The notes beneath the pieces were generated by a model, which worked only from the letters and a program-made list of their open reading frames with translations, searched no databases and was not told where the DNA came from. From NCBI GenBank assembly GCA_963721005.1, contig CAVRHR010000007.1:744001-808000 (forward strand): 64,000 bases of DNA. The letters are read 5' to 3'. Source of the stretch: VAZQ01 sp963721005. GTDB taxonomy: Bacteria; Pseudomonadota; Alphaproteobacteria; Rhizobiales; Xanthobacteraceae. Both the position numbers and the translations under genes were made by a program. Positions 1-9,222 of the stretch are shown here, one piece after another; position 1 is the stretch's first letter; every line of letters begins with the position of its first letter.

Positions 1-191
1 GGATTGCGCGGTAGAACGAGTCTGGAACGAATCGCGGCCGAATCAGTGACTCGGCCAGTGTCGGAATTCGTTCACGGCGATATGTCGCGGCTCCCGCGCT
101 CGGGGCCACCATATCGGGTAACAAGGCTGACGGGCGCGCGCCCATTTCGGCATTCATCCGTTAACGGAGGCATAAGGCCCGGTTTGCCGGG

Positions 192-1055
192 TCATTGCAT
201 CTTGAGATTGGAAGCGGTCGGGAGCGGCGGCCGTGGAATCGAGACGAATTGGTTCGCCTGCATGACCCCCAAGCCGATCGGCGTCGGCACCGAGGCCCGG
301 TAGGGCACCATCAGCCGTGTGCCCGCGATCGGCGCCAGCCACAACTCCATGTCGCGCTGCGCGACCAGGTATTTGATGGTGGAGCGCTCGGGAACATGCC
401 CGGCGATCGGAGAGAAATACACCGCGCACACCACCACCGTGCCTTGATAGCCGCGCTCCGACCTCACCTTGTCCAGATGCTTGAACACGAGTTGCAGATC
501 GTAGCGCATGCGGCCGTCGAACACCGGCAGCGTCCGCTGGCAAGCTTCCGGCACGAACGTGTCGCCGTTGCCCGCGACCCGGATCAGCGATGCGGTCATC
601 GGATCGAGCACGCCCTTGCGGTTGGCATCGGTGAGCGGCACGCGGTCCGGGTTCGGCATCGTCGGCGGATCGGCGAGGTAGTCCTTCACGGTACCGCCGC
701 TGAACAGGATCCGCACCTGATCGGCGCGGTTGTCGGCCACGATGGTGGAGGCGTAGGTCGAGGCGACCGGCTGCCCGCCGGAAATGCTGCCATGGGCCGC
801 GCTGTTGCCCTGGCCGCTGGCGAACACCCGCAACAGGCCGGAGGTCGCGCCGGTCGCGGTCGCGGTGAACTGGTCGTCCTGCACGTCGATGTTCCAGGAG
901 CCCTTGCCGACCGGAACCCCACCGAGCGTGACCACATAGGCGGCGTCGAGCTTGCCCTGGGCCTGAACGCACCCGCTGCCGGCAGCCGTCAGCATGGCAA
1001 TCAGCACGACGGCGCCCGCCAGCCTGGCCGAGAGAACGCGTGGGCGTGAAGTCAC
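192..1055 (-). CDS. DUF3108 family exported protein
   Basis: A 287-residue protein of unknown function resembling the DUF3108 family common in Alphaproteobacteria. I start it at a GTG at 1055 because a GGAAGGA ribosome site lies nine bases upstream and because residues 1-34 then form a clean signal peptide (basic start, hydrophobic run, AQA-type cleavage). A longer frame to 1376 exists, but the extra N-terminus looks non-coding. The mature part is a predicted beta-rich domain with repeated glycines and no obvious catalytic motif. It probably acts in the periplasm. It is divergent from rpmB. Family call by resemblance only. Confidence 0.75.
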   Translation of the reverse strand: MTSRPRVLSARLAGAVVLIAMLTAAGSGCVQAQGKLDAAYVVTLGGVPVGKGSWNIDVQDDQFTATATGATSGLLRVFASGQGNSAAHGSISGGQPVASTYASTIVADNRADQVRILFSGGTVKDYLADPPTMPNPDRVPLTDANRKGVLDPMTASLIRVAGNGDTFVPEACQRTLPVFDGRMRYDLQLVFKHLDKVRSERGYQGTVVVCAVYFSPIAGHVPERSTIKYLVAQRDMELWLAPIAGTRLMVPYRASVPTPIGLGVMQANQFVSIPRPPLPTASNLKMQ

Positions 1056-1487
1056 GAAGCGAGGTCCTTCCGGCGTGGCCTTCTGGGCATCGGAATAACG
1101 GGCACGTAAAACTTTCTGGCGGCAGCTCTGGTGACCCGAGCCAAGGCCATGCCACGCAGTAGTGCCGGCTCTCCCCGTCGAAGCGGAGTGCCGGCCCTCC
1201 CTGGGGTGATGTTCTTGCCGTGTCATCTTGGCTCGATCAAGGCAAAATCCGCGGCCGTCGGGGTTTTGCCCGGGCCGGCCGTCGGCCAGGCCCCGGGTCG
1301 CGCGCTCGTCCGCACCTGCCGGCAGGTGCGGCTTGACGCATTGGCGCCTCATCACTATAGGTCCGCGGTCTCCCACATGGGTCCGCCGGCTTGGAAGGCG
1401 AGAGCGATCGAGACGATAGCGATCGGGACAAGATCAATTCCTTGGGCGCGCGTCGTGCGTAGCCCCGTGAACGAGAGGTCTTCGCCG
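1056..1487 (+). promoter_or_regulatory. rpmB upstream region: promoter and perfect palindrome
   Basis: This 432-base gap holds no convincing gene. At 1333-1338 is TTGACG and, 17 bases on, TATAGG at 1356-1361, a good sigma-70 type promoter reading into rpmB with a leader of about 120 bases. Directly in front of the -35 box, at 1311-1330, is a perfect 20-base palindrome, CGCACCTGCCGGCAGGTGCG. With no loop it cannot be a normal terminator and looks more like a dimeric operator. What would bind it is unknown. Confidence 0.5.
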
Positions 1488-1766
1488 ATGTCGTGGCGAT
1501 GCGAGCTGAGTGGCAAGGGTGCGCAGGTCGGGCACAAGGTAAGCCATTCCAACATCAAGACCAAGCGGCGCTTTTTGCCGAACCTGCTCAACGTCACCAT
1601 GATGTCCGAAGCGCTCGGCCGCTCGGTGCGGCTGCGGGTGTCGGCCCATGCGCTGCGCAGCGTCGACCATCGCGGCGGGCTGGATGCCTATCTGATCAAG
1701 GCCAAGGACACCGAGCTGTCCGAGCGGGCGCTCGACCTCAAGCGGCAGATCAAGAAGAAGCTCTGA
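1488..1766 (+). CDS. rpmB: 50S ribosomal protein L28
   Basis: Large-subunit ribosomal protein L28, 92 residues, within the size normal for alphaproteobacterial L28. The N-terminus MSWRCELSGKG, the central KTKRRFLPNL and the RHRGGLDAYL-like stretch near residue 60 are characteristic. The ATG at 1488 is chosen because it matches the family N-terminus and has GAGAGG about nine bases upstream; the open frame continues further up without family similarity. It is convergent with cobT, with only 17 bases between the stop codons. No zinc-binding cysteine pairs are visible; a single Cys sits at position 5. Confidence 0.97.
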   Translation: MSWRCELSGKGAQVGHKVSHSNIKTKRRFLPNLLNVTMMSEALGRSVRLRVSAHALRSVDHRGGLDAYLIKAKDTELSERALDLKRQIKKKL

Positions 1767-1783
1767 ACGCGCGGCATCCGCCG

Positions 1784-3742
1784 TCATCTGCCGCCGGCGC
1801 GCGGCCTCCGCTCTTCCGGCGGATCGAGAAACCGCGCGGACGCCCGCGACCAGGCGTCGCCCCGTCGCGGCGCTTGGCGCTCATCCCCGCCGGCCTTCTG
1901 ATCGAACAGCTCGGCCAGCTTCTCGGTCATCGCCCCGCCCAGCTCCTCGGCGTCCACGATGGTCACCGCGCGCCGATAGTAGCGCGTCACGTCGTGGCCG
2001 ATGCCGATGGCGATCAGCTCGACCGGGGAGCGCTGCTCGATCTCCCCGATCACCCAACGCAGATGGCGCTCCAGATAGTTGCCGGGATTGACCGATAGCG
2101 TCGAGTCGTCGACCGGCGCACCGTCGGAGATCATCATCAGGATCTTGCGCTGCTCGCTGCGCCCGAGCAGCCGCTTGTGCGCCCAATCGAGCGCTTCGCC
2201 GTCGATGTTCTCCTTCAGCAGGCCCTCGCGCATCATCAGGCCGAGATTGCGGCGCGCGCGGCGCCACGGCATGTCGGCCGACTTGTAGATGATGTGACGC
2301 ACGTCGTTGAGGCGGCCCGGGTTGGGCGGCTTGCCGGCCGCGAGCCAGGCCTCGCGCGATTGCCCACCTTTCCAGGCGCGGGTGGTGAAGCCGAGAATCT
2401 CGACCTTCACGCCGCAGCGCTCCAGCGTGCGCGCCAGGATATCGGCGCAGGTCGCCGCCACCGTGATCGGGCGGCCGCGCATCGAGCCGGAATTGTCGAG
2501 CAGCAACGTCACCACCGTGTCGCGGAAGTTGGTCTCCTTCTCGTGCTTGAACGAGAGCGGATGCAACGGATCGAGCACCACCCGCGACAGCCGCGCCGGG
2601 TCGAGCACGCCCTCCTCCAGGTCGAACTCCCAGGCCCGGTTCTGCTGCGCCATCAAGCGGCGCTGCAGCCGGTTGGCCAGCCGCGCCACCACGCCCTGCA
2701 GATGCGAGAGCTGCTTGTCGAGATAGCCGCGCAGCCGGTCGAGCTCCTCGGCCTCGCACAGGTCCTCGGCCGCCACCACCTCGTCGAACTTGGGCGTGAA
2801 CGGCCGATAGTCGGGACCGCGCGGCTCGTTCTGGCCATGCCGGCGGGGACGCCGCGGCTCGGCCGGCGCCTCCGAATCCCCCATCTCGGCGTCGTCGGAC
2901 ATTTCCGCCGACATGGCCTCGGCGGCCTCCGCCGAGGTGTCGGACATCTCCTCGCCGGAGACCTCGGCCTCGTCGACCTCGGCCTTCGCGTCCTCCGATT
3001 CGGCGCCCTCGCCTTCCTTGCCGGAAAGCTCCTTCTGGCGTTCCTCGTCGCCCTGGTCGGCCTCGTCCTCGTCGGCCTCCGAGCTGCGGTCCTCGCCCAT
3101 GTCGAGGGAATCCAGCAGATCGTGCACCACGTCGCCGAACCGCGCCTGGTTCTCGATCAGCCGCTCCAGCCGGTCGAGCTCGCGCCCGGCCCGGTTCTCG
3201 ATCAGCGGGCGCCAGAGATCGACCAGCCTGGCGGCCGCCGCCGGCGGCGGCATGCCGGTCAGACGCTCGCGCACGAGCAGGGCCAGCGCCTCCTCGATCG
3301 GCGCGTCGGCCCGGTCGGACACCTCGTCGAGCTTGCCGCGATGAAAGCGGTCGTCGAGCATGGCGGCGAGATTGTTGGCGACGCCGGTCATGCGCCGCGC
3401 CCCGATCGCCTCGACGCGCGCCTGCTCCACCGCCTCGAATACCGCGCGCGCCTGCTGGCCGCCGGGCACCAGCTTGCGGTGCACCCTGGGATCGTGACAG
3501 GCGAGCTTGAGCGCGATCGAGTCGGCATGGCCGCGCACGATGGCGACGTCGGCGGCGGAGAGCTTGCGCGGCGGCTCCGGCAGGCGCGCCTTGCCGCCGA
3601 CCATGCCGGGCCGCTCGGCCGCGAAGCCGACCTCGAGCTCGGGCTGGCGCGCGATCGCCCGCAGGCAGCCGACCACCGCCCGCTTGAACGGATCGGTCGG
3701 GCTGTCCTTGGAGGATGGCTTGGACTTGTTGTTCGCGGACAT
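1784..3742 (-). CDS. cobT: Cobaltochelatase subunit CobT
   Basis: Subunit of the aerobic (CobNST) cobaltochelatase that inserts cobalt into hydrogenobyrinic acid a,c-diamide during cobalamin synthesis; CobT works with the AAA+ subunit CobS. The 652-residue protein has an N-terminal helical part, a very acidic Glu/Asp/Ser-rich linker around residues 215-300, and a C-terminal von Willebrand A domain with the metal-ion site DNSGSM near residue 415. The start at 3742 gives the usual N-terminus and length; the frame upstream overlaps cobS and is spurious. It follows cobS by 44 bases and is probably cotranscribed. CobN is not in this window. Confidence 0.95.
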   Translation of the reverse strand: MSANNKSKPSSKDSPTDPFKRAVVGCLRAIARQPELEVGFAAERPGMVGGKARLPEPPRKLSAADVAIVRGHADSIALKLACHDPRVHRKLVPGGQQARAVFEAVEQARVEAIGARRMTGVANNLAAMLDDRFHRGKLDEVSDRADAPIEEALALLVRERLTGMPPPAAAARLVDLWRPLIENRAGRELDRLERLIENQARFGDVVHDLLDSLDMGEDRSSEADEDEADQGDEERQKELSGKEGEGAESEDAKAEVDEAEVSGEEMSDTSAEAAEAMSAEMSDDAEMGDSEAPAEPRRPRRHGQNEPRGPDYRPFTPKFDEVVAAEDLCEAEELDRLRGYLDKQLSHLQGVVARLANRLQRRLMAQQNRAWEFDLEEGVLDPARLSRVVLDPLHPLSFKHEKETNFRDTVVTLLLDNSGSMRGRPITVAATCADILARTLERCGVKVEILGFTTRAWKGGQSREAWLAAGKPPNPGRLNDVRHIIYKSADMPWRRARRNLGLMMREGLLKENIDGEALDWAHKRLLGRSEQRKILMMISDGAPVDDSTLSVNPGNYLERHLRWVIGEIEQRSPVELIAIGIGHDVTRYYRRAVTIVDAEELGGAMTEKLAELFDQKAGGDERQAPRRGDAWSRASARFLDPPEERRPRAGGR

Positions 3743-3786
3743 CGTCCTGCTTTCTTTCCCCGCCTGCCGGGGAAAGGCGGGCGCCT

Positions 3787-4785
3787 TCAGCTCAGCGCCA
3801 CGTTCACCGATGATTCCGGCAGCTCGATCCCGAAGCAGCGCTGATAGAACTCGGCCACGATCGGCCGCTCGAGCTCGTCGCATTTGTTGAGGAAGGTGAC
3901 CCGGAAGGCGAAGCCCACATCCTTGAAGATATCGGCGTTCTCCGCCCAGATGATCACGGTGCGCGGGCTCATCACGGTCGAGATGTCGCCGTTCATGAAG
4001 GCGTTGCGGGTCAGATCCGCCACCCGCACCATCTTGTTGACGATGTCGCGGCCCTGGTCGTTGCGGTAGTGCCTGGCCTTGGCCAGCACGATCTCGACCT
4101 CGTTGTCGTGCGGCAGGTAGTTCAGGCTGGTGACGATCGACCAGCGGTCCATCTGGCCCTGATTGATCTGCTGGGTGCCGTGATAGAGACCCGAGGTATC
4201 GCCCAGCCCGACCGTGTTGGCGGTGGCGAACAGCCGGAACGACGGATGCGGCTTGATCACCTTGTTCTGGTCGAGCAGCGTCAGCTTGCCGGAGACCTCC
4301 AGCACCCGCTGGATCACGAACATCACGTCGGGCCGCCCGGCGTCGTACTCGTCGAAGCAGAGCGCGACGTTGTGCTGCAGCGCCCAGGGCAAAATGCCGT
4401 CGCGAAACTCGGTCACCTGCAGGCCGTCGCGGATCACGATCGCGTCCTTGCCGATCAGGTCGATACGGCTGATATGGCTGTCGAGATTGACGCGCACGCA
4501 GGGCCAATTGAGCCGAGCCGCCACCTGCTCGATATGGGTCGACTTGCCGGTGCCGTGATAGCCGGTGACCATGACGCGCCGATTGTGGGCGAAGCCCGCC
4601 AGGATGGCGAGCGTGGTGGGTTTGTCGAAGCGATAGTCCTGATCGACCTCCGGCACGTGCTCGTCGGGCTCCGAATAGGCCGGCACCTCCATCTCGCTGT
4701 CGAAGCCGAACAGCTGGCGGATCGAGACCTTCATGTCGGGCAGGCCGACGACGTTCGACGAAGTAGCTTGGGTAGCGACGCTCAT
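3787..4785 (-). CDS. cobS: Cobaltochelatase subunit CobS (AAA+ ATPase)
   Basis: The ATPase subunit of aerobic cobaltochelatase, 332 residues, the size of the characterised Pseudomonas denitrificans protein. It carries Walker A GYHGTGKSTH at about residues 72-81 and Walker B ALCFDEYDAG. The family-typical FGFDSEMEVPAY sits near the N-terminus. The ATG at 4785 is set by a GGAGGAACA ribosome site directly upstream. cobS precedes cobT with a short gap, so the two subunits are likely made in a fixed ratio from one message. A J-domain gene lies just upstream on the same strand. Confidence 0.96.
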   Translation of the reverse strand: MSVATQATSSNVVGLPDMKVSIRQLFGFDSEMEVPAYSEPDEHVPEVDQDYRFDKPTTLAILAGFAHNRRVMVTGYHGTGKSTHIEQVAARLNWPCVRVNLDSHISRIDLIGKDAIVIRDGLQVTEFRDGILPWALQHNVALCFDEYDAGRPDVMFVIQRVLEVSGKLTLLDQNKVIKPHPSFRLFATANTVGLGDTSGLYHGTQQINQGQMDRWSIVTSLNYLPHDNEVEIVLAKARHYRNDQGRDIVNKMVRVADLTRNAFMNGDISTVMSPRTVIIWAENADIFKDVGFAFRVTFLNKCDELERPIVAEFYQRCFGIELPESSVNVALS

Positions 4786-4898
4786 TGTTCCTCCGTGGTC
4801 TCGAAACACGCGAGACCCGAATCGGTTCGAGTAATGCGGCCCGGGAATCCGCGCGAATTTAGCAGAACCGGGCCGGCTCTGAGAACCCACCTGTGAGA

Positions 4899-5537
4899 TC
4901 AGCGAAAGCCCACTGATTTCAAGTAGTTGTAGGCTTCGATGATGGCCCGGAGGCGGTCCTCGGTGGAGCGATCGCCGCCATTGGCATCGGGATGATGCCG
5001 TTTCACCAATACCTTGAATCGCAGCTTGATATCCTGCGTATTGGCGTCCGCCTCGAGCCCCAGCACCTCGAGCGCCTTGCGCTCGGCATTGCGGATGACC
5101 CGGGTCTCGCGCCGCCGCAGCCGCTCGCTGTCGGCCTCGTGGGCGGGGCTGGCGCCGATGTCGCGAAACACCCCGAACGGATCGTCGGAGCCATCGAGAT
5201 CCGGATGCAGGCGGGCCGAATGGGAGCGCCCGGCCGGCCGGCCGCCGTTCATGCCCATCTTCCAGGTCGGGCGATGACCGGTGATCGCATCTTTCTGATA
5301 TTTGGCGATCGCCTCGTCGCTCATGCCGGCGAAGAAATTGTACGAGTGGTTGTACTGGCGCACATGGCCCAGGCAGAACCGCCAATGCTCGGTCTCGCGC
5401 GGCCGCCCCTTGGGGGCGCGGTGGGTCGCCGCCGCCTCGCAGCTCGGCCATTCGCAGCACGGCAGATCGCTGCGCGGGCGGCGATCCTTGTCGGGCTTCA
5501 CCCTGATGCTGTCGAAAAGCGGCGAGTCGGGTTTCAT
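4899..5537 (-). CDS. J-domain (DnaJ-like) protein
   Basis: A 212-residue protein whose J domain is at the C-terminus, with the diagnostic HPD tripeptide in VKRHHPDANGG (about residue 180). J domains stimulate Hsp70/DnaK ATPase, so a co-chaperone role is inferred. The N-terminal 130 residues hold a CCEW...C...H cluster that might bind metal, and a conserved YNHSYNFFAGMSD segment. Start at 5537 follows the usual N-terminus MKPDSPLFDSIRVKP; a longer frame to 5654 is less likely. It is placed between cobS and the divergent bolA, as in many Rhizobiales. Confidence 0.88.
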   Translation of the reverse strand: MKPDSPLFDSIRVKPDKDRRPRSDLPCCEWPSCEAAATHRAPKGRPRETEHWRFCLGHVRQYNHSYNFFAGMSDEAIAKYQKDAITGHRPTWKMGMNGGRPAGRSHSARLHPDLDGSDDPFGVFRDIGASPAHEADSERLRRRETRVIRNAERKALEVLGLEADANTQDIKLRFKVLVKRHHPDANGGDRSTEDRLRAIIEAYNYLKSVGFR

Positions 5538-5738
5538 GCTGGAGCCATTATGCCGAGGCGGCGCTTGCGCCTGCAAGCCTTGACAAATCGGATCGATCGA
5601 TTTCGGCGGGGCGGCAGCGTCGCCGTTCCGGCATGACTCCCATCCATTGATCATATAGCACTCTGGTCCTGCGGCGTTTTAACATTTTCCGATGAACGCC
5701 GTGTTTCACCCGCGCGCGAAATGCGCTAAGCGGGCCGC

Positions 5739-6023
5739 ATGACGACCCGGGACATCATTGCCGAGAAGCTGACCGGGGCTTTCGCGCCCGAACGGCTCGA
5801 TGTGATCGACGAATCCCATCGGCACGCCGGGCATGCGGGCGCGCGGCCGGGCGGCGAGACCCACTACAGCGTCTATATCGTGTCGCAGGCGTTCCAAGGA
5901 AAGAGCCGGATCGAGCGCCATCGCATGGTCAACGCCACGCTCGCGAGCGAGCTCGCGGCCGGCGTGCACGCGCTCGCCATCCGGGCGGCGGCACCGGGCG
6001 AAGCCGGTGCGGCAGACGACTAA
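5739..6023 (+). CDS. BolA family protein
   Basis: A 94-residue BolA/IbaG-type protein. BolA proteins form [2Fe-2S] complexes with monothiol glutaredoxins and act in iron-sulfur cluster handling and in regulation. The conserved signature around ERLDVIDESHRHAGH and the later FQGKSRIERHRMV are both present, including the His residues used for cluster ligation. It is divergent from the J-domain gene, a known alphaproteobacterial arrangement. Its stop codon overlaps the stop codon of the convergent CorC-like gene. Confidence 0.93.
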   Translation: MTTRDIIAEKLTGAFAPERLDVIDESHRHAGHAGARPGGETHYSVYIVSQAFQGKSRIERHRMVNATLASELAAGVHALAIRAAAPGEAGAADD

Positions 6024-7312
6024 CGTGCCGCCGCAGCCGCCGGCTTGCGCCCCAACGGGGTGATGCGGAGCACCGTGATGCGGTTGCGGTGCCGGCGCAG
6101 CACCCGGAACCGGAAGCCGTGGAACGTGAAGGTCTGGCCAGGCTCCGGGATCAGCCGCGCCTCGTGGATGACCAGACCGGCCACCGTGGTGGCCTCGTCA
6201 TCCGGCAGGTTCCAGTCCATGGCGCGGTTCAAGTCCCGGATCGGGACACCGCCATCGACATTGACCGAGCCGTCGGGCTGCCGGCGCACTCCCGGCACCG
6301 CGACGTCGTGCTCGTCGGTGATATCGCCGACGATCTCCTCCAGGATGTCCTCGAGCGTCACCAGGCCTTCGACCTCGCCGTATTCGTCGACTACCAGGGC
6401 AAGCTGGGTCTGGCGCCGGCGAAACGCCTTGAGCTGCTCGGACAGCGGGCGGATGTCGGGCACGAACCAGGGCGGCCGCATCACCGCGGCGATATCGACC
6501 TTGGCGAGATCGCCTTCAGCCACATGGATGGCGCGCAGCAGATCCTTGGCATGCATGATGCCCACGATGTTGTCGGGCTTGCCGCGCCACAACGGTATCC
6601 GGGTGACCGCCGCATCGAGCGCGGCCTTGACGATCTCCTCGGGCGGATCGTCGGCATTGATCGTGATCATCTCGGTGCGGTGGATCATCACGTCCGACAC
6701 CGCGAGATCGCGCAGGTCGAGGAGACCGCTGAACATGTCGCGATCGTGCTTCTCGACCCCGCCCTCGCGGTGCAGCAGATCGACCGCGCCGCGCAGCTCC
6801 TCGTGCGGCGAGATGATCGAGGGTCCCTCGCCGACCTGCATGCCGAAACGGCGCAGCAGCCAATTGACCAGCGCCTCGATCGCCGCCAGCGCGGGCGTGA
6901 GGATGCGCACCGTCCAGGCGATCGGGCGCGCCACCGCGAGCGCGAAACGATCGGGCGCATTGAACGCCACGGTCTTGGGCAGCACCTCGCCGAACACCAC
7001 GATCACCACGGTCATGACCACGCTGGAATAGAGCACGCCGCGGTCCCCGAACCAGGAGATCAGCACCGCGGTCGCGAGCGAGGAGGCGACGATATTGACC
7101 GAGTTGTTGCCGATGAGCAGCGCGCTGATCAGCCGCTCGCGCGCATCCAGGAGCCGGTTGACGATGGCGGCGCGCCGGTCGCCCTGCTTGGCGAGCTGCA
7201 GCATGGTGGCGCGCGAGGAGGCGGTCAGCGCGGTCTCGCTGCCCGCGAAGGCAGCCGAGAACAACAGGCAGAGCAGAACGACCGCGATCGTGAGCCAGTC
7301 ATAGATGCTCAT
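6020..7312 (-). CDS. CNNM/CorC-type membrane protein (DUF21-CBS-CorC_HlyC)
   Basis: A 430-residue integral membrane protein of the HlyC/CorC (YfjD/YtfL) family, linked to magnesium or cobalt tolerance and membrane ion transport. The order is an N-terminal DUF21 domain with about four hydrophobic segments (residues 1-180), a CBS pair (about 200-330, including the hallmark VDEYGEVEGLVTLEDILEEI region), and a C-terminal CorC_HlyC domain. Its start overlaps the end of aroB by four bases (ATGA), so aroK, aroB and this gene form one operon. The transported ion cannot be told from sequence. Confidence 0.9.
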   Translation of the reverse strand: MSIYDWLTIAVVLLCLLFSAAFAGSETALTASSRATMLQLAKQGDRRAAIVNRLLDARERLISALLIGNNSVNIVASSLATAVLISWFGDRGVLYSSVVMTVVIVVFGEVLPKTVAFNAPDRFALAVARPIAWTVRILTPALAAIEALVNWLLRRFGMQVGEGPSIISPHEELRGAVDLLHREGGVEKHDRDMFSGLLDLRDLAVSDVMIHRTEMITINADDPPEEIVKAALDAAVTRIPLWRGKPDNIVGIMHAKDLLRAIHVAEGDLAKVDIAAVMRPPWFVPDIRPLSEQLKAFRRRQTQLALVVDEYGEVEGLVTLEDILEEIVGDITDEHDVAVPGVRRQPDGSVNVDGGVPIRDLNRAMDWNLPDDEATTVAGLVIHEARLIPEPGQTFTFHGFRFRVLRRHRNRITVLRITPLGRKPAAAAAR

Positions 7313-8442
7313 CGCTCGGCAAGCTTCTCGACCAGGAAGGCGCGCACCTGCGCGGCATCGACGTCGGGCGCCACGAAGGCCTGGCCGATCCCGCGCGCCA
7401 GAATGAAGGTCAGCCGGCCGCGCTGCACCTTCTTGTCCTGGGCGATCAGGTTCATCAATTGATCGATGCCCGGCGGCAGGCCGGAGATCGAGGATACGTG
7501 GGTCGGCAACCCGACCGCCGCAAGGTGACGCGTCACCCTTTCGGCCTCGGCCTGCGGCAGCAGCCCGCGCCGGGCGGAGAAGTCGAAGGCCAGCACCATG
7601 CCGAGCGAGATCGCCTCGCCATGCAGGAGGCCGCCGGAGAACCCGGCCGCCGCCTCGAACGCGTGCCCGAAGGTGTGGCCGAGATTGAGCAGCGCGCGGT
7701 CGCCGGTCTCGCGCTCGTCGCGCGCCACGATCGCGGCCTTGGCGCGGCAGCTGGTGGCGATCGCGGCTTCGCGCGCCGGGCCGCCCGCGAACACCTCGCG
7801 CCAGCCGCGCTCCAGGGAGGCGAAGAAATCCACATCGCCCAACAGCCCGTATTTGGCGACCTCCGCATAGCCGGCGGCGAACTCGCGCGCCGACAACGTA
7901 TCGAGGAGGCCGGTGTCGGCGACCACCAGGATCGGCTGGTGGAAGGCGCCGACCAGGTTCTTGCCGTGCCGGGAATCGATCGCGGTCTTGCCGCCGACCG
8001 AGGAATCGACCTGCGCCAGCAAGGTGGTGGGCACTTGCACATAATCGAGGCCGCGCCGCACGGTGGCGGCCGCGAAGCCGGCGAGATCGCCCACCACGCC
8101 GCCGCCGAGCGCGACCACGAGATCGCCGCGCTCGATGCGCGCCGCGATCAGCGCCTCGCAGACCTGCTCGAAGACAGCGAAGCTCTTGGAGCTCTCGCCC
8201 GGCGGCACGGTCACCACCGTGGCTTCAATACCGGCGAGCCCCAGCGCCGCCTGCGCCGCCGCCAGATGATGGCCCGCCACCGTGGCGTCGGTGACGATCG
8301 CCGCATTGGCGCCCGGCCGCAGCGCCTTCATGCGGGTGCCGAGCGAGGCGAGCGAGCCGCGGCCGATCACGATGTCGTAGCTGCGCGCGCCGAGCGCGAC
8401 CTCGACCACCAGCGGCTCCGGGGCGCGCAGCGGCGCCGTCAT
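7309..8442 (-). CDS. aroB: 3-dehydroquinate synthase
   Basis: Second enzyme of the shikimate pathway: converts DAHP to 3-dehydroquinate using NAD and a divalent metal in the cytoplasm. The 377-residue protein shows the NAD-binding GGGVVGDLAGFAA (about residues 115-127), the QVPTTLLAQVDSSVGGKTAID stretch split around the active-site lysine, and metal-ligand histidines in LNLGHTFGHAFE. It begins with a four-base overlap on aroK and ends overlapping the CorC-like gene, showing tight translational coupling. Confidence 0.97.
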   Translation of the reverse strand: MTAPLRAPEPLVVEVALGARSYDIVIGRGSLASLGTRMKALRPGANAAIVTDATVAGHHLAAAQAALGLAGIEATVVTVPPGESSKSFAVFEQVCEALIAARIERGDLVVALGGGVVGDLAGFAAATVRRGLDYVQVPTTLLAQVDSSVGGKTAIDSRHGKNLVGAFHQPILVVADTGLLDTLSAREFAAGYAEVAKYGLLGDVDFFASLERGWREVFAGGPAREAAIATSCRAKAAIVARDERETGDRALLNLGHTFGHAFEAAAGFSGGLLHGEAISLGMVLAFDFSARRGLLPQAEAERVTRHLAAVGLPTHVSSISGLPPGIDQLMNLIAQDKKVQRGRLTFILARGIGQAFVAPDVDAAQVRAFLVEKLAER

Positions 8443-9062
8443 GGCACCCGCTCCCCGCCCGGGGCTTCCGGCGGCAGGACCGCCGCCAGCGCGCTCACGA
8501 TCTCGTCGACGATCTTGTCGTGCGGCACCTCGCGCGATTGGATCGTGACGGCGGCCTGCTCATAGACCGGATAACGCTCCGCCATCAGGGTGCGCAGCGT
8601 CTCGCCCGGGTCGTCGGTCTTCATCAGCGGGCGGTCCTGCCGGCGCTTGATCCGGCGCATCAGCACCTCGGATTCCGCCTTGAGCCAGACCGAGATCCCA
8701 TGGGCCGCGATGGCGGCGCGGGTGTCGGGGTTCATGAAGGCGCCGCCGCCGGTGGCGAGCACCTGCGGCCCGCCGTCCAGCAGGCGGGCGATCACGCGGG
8801 TCTCGCCGGCCCGGAAATAGGCTTCGCCGTAGGTCGCGAAGATGTCCGGGATGGTCATCCCGGCGGCTTCCTCGATCGCGATGTCGGCGTCGACGAACGG
8901 GATGCCGAGCCGTGCCGCCAGCCGCCGCCCGATCGACGATTTGCCAGCCCCCATCATGCCCACGAGCACCAGCGAGCGCGCGCCGAGCGCCGCCACGATC
9001 GCGGTCTCGGAAATCGGCACGCCGGTGACCTCCTGGCTGGCCTGGGCCGACATCGGTCCCAT
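8439..9062 (-). CDS. aroK: Shikimate kinase
   Basis: Phosphorylates shikimate with ATP, in the pathway to aromatic amino acids. The protein has the P-loop GMMGAGKSSIGRRLA near residue 35, the shikimate-binding DADIAIEEAAGM and RAGETRVIARL, and a GGGAFMNPDTR segment. I place the start at 9062 (AGGAG just upstream), with 9053 as a close alternative; the longer frame to 9221 runs over the promoter of the divergent small gene. With 207 residues it has a short family-typical N-terminal extension. It is the first gene of the aroK-aroB-CorC operon. Confidence 0.94.
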   Translation of the reverse strand: MGPMSAQASQEVTGVPISETAIVAALGARSLVLVGMMGAGKSSIGRRLAARLGIPFVDADIAIEEAAGMTIPDIFATYGEAYFRAGETRVIARLLDGGPQVLATGGGAFMNPDTRAAIAAHGISVWLKAESEVLMRRIKRRQDRPLMKTDDPGETLRTLMAERYPVYEQAAVTIQSREVPHDKIVDEIVSALAAVLPPEAPGGERVP

Positions 9063-9222
9063 GGGCTCCTCTGAGCTGTCGTGGCTCGATCGCCGCCGCA
9101 CTGGTATCACAACCCGACGGGGCGAAACCATCCGGCCGATCGAACGCTTGTCATGGCGGGTGGAACGTGGTCGTAGTTTTTCCATTCTTTCAAGACAATG
9201 GTGCGCCGAAACGGTTGACACG

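Noticed and set aside
4..303. Plus-strand open frame at the window start.
   Set aside because: It overlaps the end of the DUF3108 gene on the other strand and shows no ribosome site or recognisable motif; 1-191 is left without a gene.
2177..3844. Long open frame on the plus strand opposite cobT (555 codons).
   Set aside because: It is antisense to a clear cobT, is His/Arg/Leu-rich in the way expected of a shadow of GC-rich coding sequence, and shows no motif or ribosome site.
4815..4850. ATCGGTTCGAGTAATGCGG as a tRNA T-arm.
   Set aside because: No acceptor or anticodon stems can be drawn around it; it is the spacer upstream of cobS.
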